Under the pieces are notes generated by a model. It ran no database searches, was not told where the DNA came from, and worked only from the letters and a program-made list of their open reading frames with translations. The translations under genes and the position numbers were made by a program. A stretch of DNA of 34,811 bases, from the NCBI GenBank assembly GCA_002325825.1, contig DCSW01000109.1, positions 315 to 35,125 of the forward strand, given 5' to 3'. Positions 33,598 through 34,811 of the stretch are shown here, one piece after another; positions within the stretch are counted from its first letter, which is position 1, and every line of letters begins with the position of its first letter. Origin of the DNA: Collimonas sp. UBA1456 (GTDB lineage Bacteria; Pseudomonadota; Gammaproteobacteria; Burkholderiales; Burkholderiaceae_D).

Positions 33598-34776
33598 TTA
33601 GTCCGCCTGTTTGCGCAGGAAGGCCGGGATGTCGTAGATTTCCATTCCGTTTTTTTCCAATGCACGCACAGTATCGGAAGCCGACTCGCGACGCCATACC
33701 GCCGGCGCCTTCATGCTTTCGAACGACGAGCTGCCGTGACCAACCGATGTCTGACCATACTGCATCATCGCCTCATTATGGGTACCGGTACGCATCATCG
33801 GCGCTTGCACCAACTGCACCCCCTTGCGCGTGCGGCCCAGGCCAGTGGCAACCACCGTCACGCGGATATCGTCGCCCATTGTTTCATCGTAGGCGATACC
33901 TTGCGCGATAGACGCATCCGGTGCAGCAAAAGCACGTACGGCCGCCATGACTTCCTTGATTTCCTTACCCTTTAGGCTGCGGCTGGCAGTGACGTTAACC
34001 AGCACGCCGCGCGCGCCGGACAGATCGATACCATCCAGCAGCGGCGAAGCAACCGCCTGCTCGGCTGCCAGGCGCGCACGATCGACGCCGGATGCAGTGG
34101 CAGTTCCCATCATAGCCTTGCCTTGCTCGCCCATGATGGTCTTGACATCGTTGAAATCGACGTTGATGTGACCAGGCACATTAATTATTTCAGAAATGCC
34201 GGCAACCGCGTTATTGAGCACGTCATCGGCGTGTTGCAGCCACTCCATCATGCTGTCGTCTTCATAAATCTCTTCGAGCTTCTCGTTGAGAATAATGATC
34301 AGTGAATCGACATGCTGAGACAACGCTTCCAGACCTTCGTCGGCGATGTCCATGCATTTCTGTCCCTCGTACGAGAACGGCTTCGATACCACCGCTACGG
34401 TCAACGCACCTTGCTCCTTGGCAATCTGTGCCACCACCGGCGCGGCGCCGGTGCCGGTGCCGCCGCCCATTCCGGCAGCGATGAACACCATGTGAGCGCC
34501 ACGCAATGCATCTTCGATACGGCCACGCGATTCTTCAGCCAGTTGACGGCCAACCGAAGGCTTCATGCCCGCACCAAGGCCAGTGTCGCCGATCTGAATG
34601 ACGTTATGTGCCTTCGATTGTTTGAGCGCCTGTGCGTCGGTATTGGCCGCAATGAACTCAACCCCCGACACCCCTTTATTGATCATATGTTGAACCGCGT
34701 TGCCGCCAGCACCACCGACGCCGACGACTTTAATCACGGTACCCAAAGTTGCATTGTCAAGCATATCGATTTCCAT
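33598..34776 (-). CDS. ftsZ: Cell division protein FtsZ
   Basis: FtsZ is the tubulin-like GTPase that forms the division ring. The 392-residue product has the GTP-binding GVGGAGGNAV (19-28), the tubulin signature GGGTGTG (104-110) and the T7 loop region VDFNDVKTIM. A variable linker leads to the conserved C-terminal peptide, EIYDIPAFLRKQ, which binds FtsA and ZipA-type anchors and ZapD. A GAGGAAA ribosome binding site lies five bases before the ATG. It would be the last gene of the mra/dcw cluster, with ftsA expected just outside the window. Intact. Confidence 0.98.
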   Translation of the reverse strand: MEIDMLDNATLGTVIKVVGVGGAGGNAVQHMINKGVSGVEFIAANTDAQALKQSKAHNVIQIGDTGLGAGMKPSVGRQLAEESRGRIEDALRGAHMVFIAAGMGGGTGTGAAPVVAQIAKEQGALTVAVVSKPFSYEGQKCMDIADEGLEALSQHVDSLIIILNEKLEEIYEDDSMMEWLQHADDVLNNAVAGISEIINVPGHINVDFNDVKTIMGEQGKAMMGTATASGVDRARLAAEQAVASPLLDGIDLSGARGVLVNVTASRSLKGKEIKEVMAAVRAFAAPDASIAQGIAYDETMGDDIRVTVVATGLGRTRKGVQLVQAPMMRTGTHNEAMMQYGQTSVGHGSSSFESMKAPAVWRRESASDTVRALEKNGMEIYDIPAFLRKQAD

Positions 34777-34811
34777 GATATTTCCTCATAAAGTTGTAGC
34801 ATTCGGTTGCT

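Noticed and set aside
1..34811. CRISPR array, prophage, toxin-antitoxin pair or defence island
   Set aside because: No direct repeats with regular spacing, no phage structural or integrase motifs, and no small paired genes of those families were found on either strand.

Overview
The window looks like a chromosomal segment of a betaproteobacterium of the order Burkholderiales, closest in gene order and protein wording to Oxalobacteraceae (Herminiimonas, Collimonas, Herbaspirillum type). The evidence is the set of conserved neighbourhoods: thrC-moeA-moaD-moaE-clpB, gmk-rpoZ-spoT, ispB-tRNA-Pro-corC-pilB-pilC-pilD-coaE-zapD-yacG-mutT-ATPase-argJ-secA-M23 peptidase-dciA, and lpxC-peroxiredoxin-ftsZ. 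The genus assignment is inference from memory of these families; no search was run.

The striking property is gene decay. Eighteen protein genes read as intact (ribA, clpB, thrC, gmk, rpoZ, spoT, ispB, pilD, coaE, zapD, yacG, mutT, argJ, secA, dciA, lpxC, a peroxiredoxin, ftsZ). About as many are recognisable only as frameshifted, stop-interrupted or internally deleted relics. Broken functions include siderophore synthesis and uptake (NRPS, ABC ATPase, SyrP-like dioxygenase), rraA, a cyclic-di-GMP synthase, fluoride export (crcB), molybdenum cofactor synthesis (moaD, moaE, moeA), tex, a DUF1178 gene, a CorC/HlyC transporter, type IV pilus assembly (pilB, pilC), a DUF815 ATPase, an M23 envelope peptidase, a second fusA copy and an IS3-type transposase. 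A tRNA-Pro(CGG) also has a damaged T loop. This is the pattern of a bacterium recently confined to a host or another stable niche, with genes dead but not yet deleted.

Layout. 1-700: IS relic and fusA 3' relic. 739-1404: ribA. 1.7-3.8 kb: relics of an ornibactin-like siderophore locus plus the 5' end of rraA. 3.86-5.69 kb: a diguanylate cyclase split by one TGA. 6.04-8.64 kb: clpB with a clear heat-shock promoter. 8.7-10.5 kb: crcB, moaE/moaD and moeA relics. 10.57-12.03 kb: thrC. 12.4-15.8 kb: gmk-rpoZ-spoT. 15.86-18.0 kb: DUF1178 and tex relics. 18.2-19.2 kb: ispB. 19.28-21.45 kb: tRNA-Pro and corC, pilB, pilC relics. 21.45-24.6 kb: pilD, coaE, zapD, yacG and convergent mutT. 24.7-25.6 kb: ATPase relic. 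25.75-29.95 kb: argJ and secA. 30.2-31.1 kb: M23 relic. 31.2-34.8 kb: dciA, lpxC, peroxiredoxin, ftsZ.

What survives is cell division (FtsZ, ZapD), replication loading (DciA), secretion (SecA), lipid A (LpxC), quinone side chain (IspB), CoA (CoaE), riboflavin (RibA), arginine and threonine synthesis (ArgJ, ThrC), nucleotide and stress metabolism (Gmk, SpoT, MutT, peroxiredoxin) and chaperone function (ClpB). I did not find a novel multi-gene system. The interesting content lies in how the relics were made (deletion fusions, repeat collapse, single stop codons) and in how regulatory sites overlap neighbouring genes.
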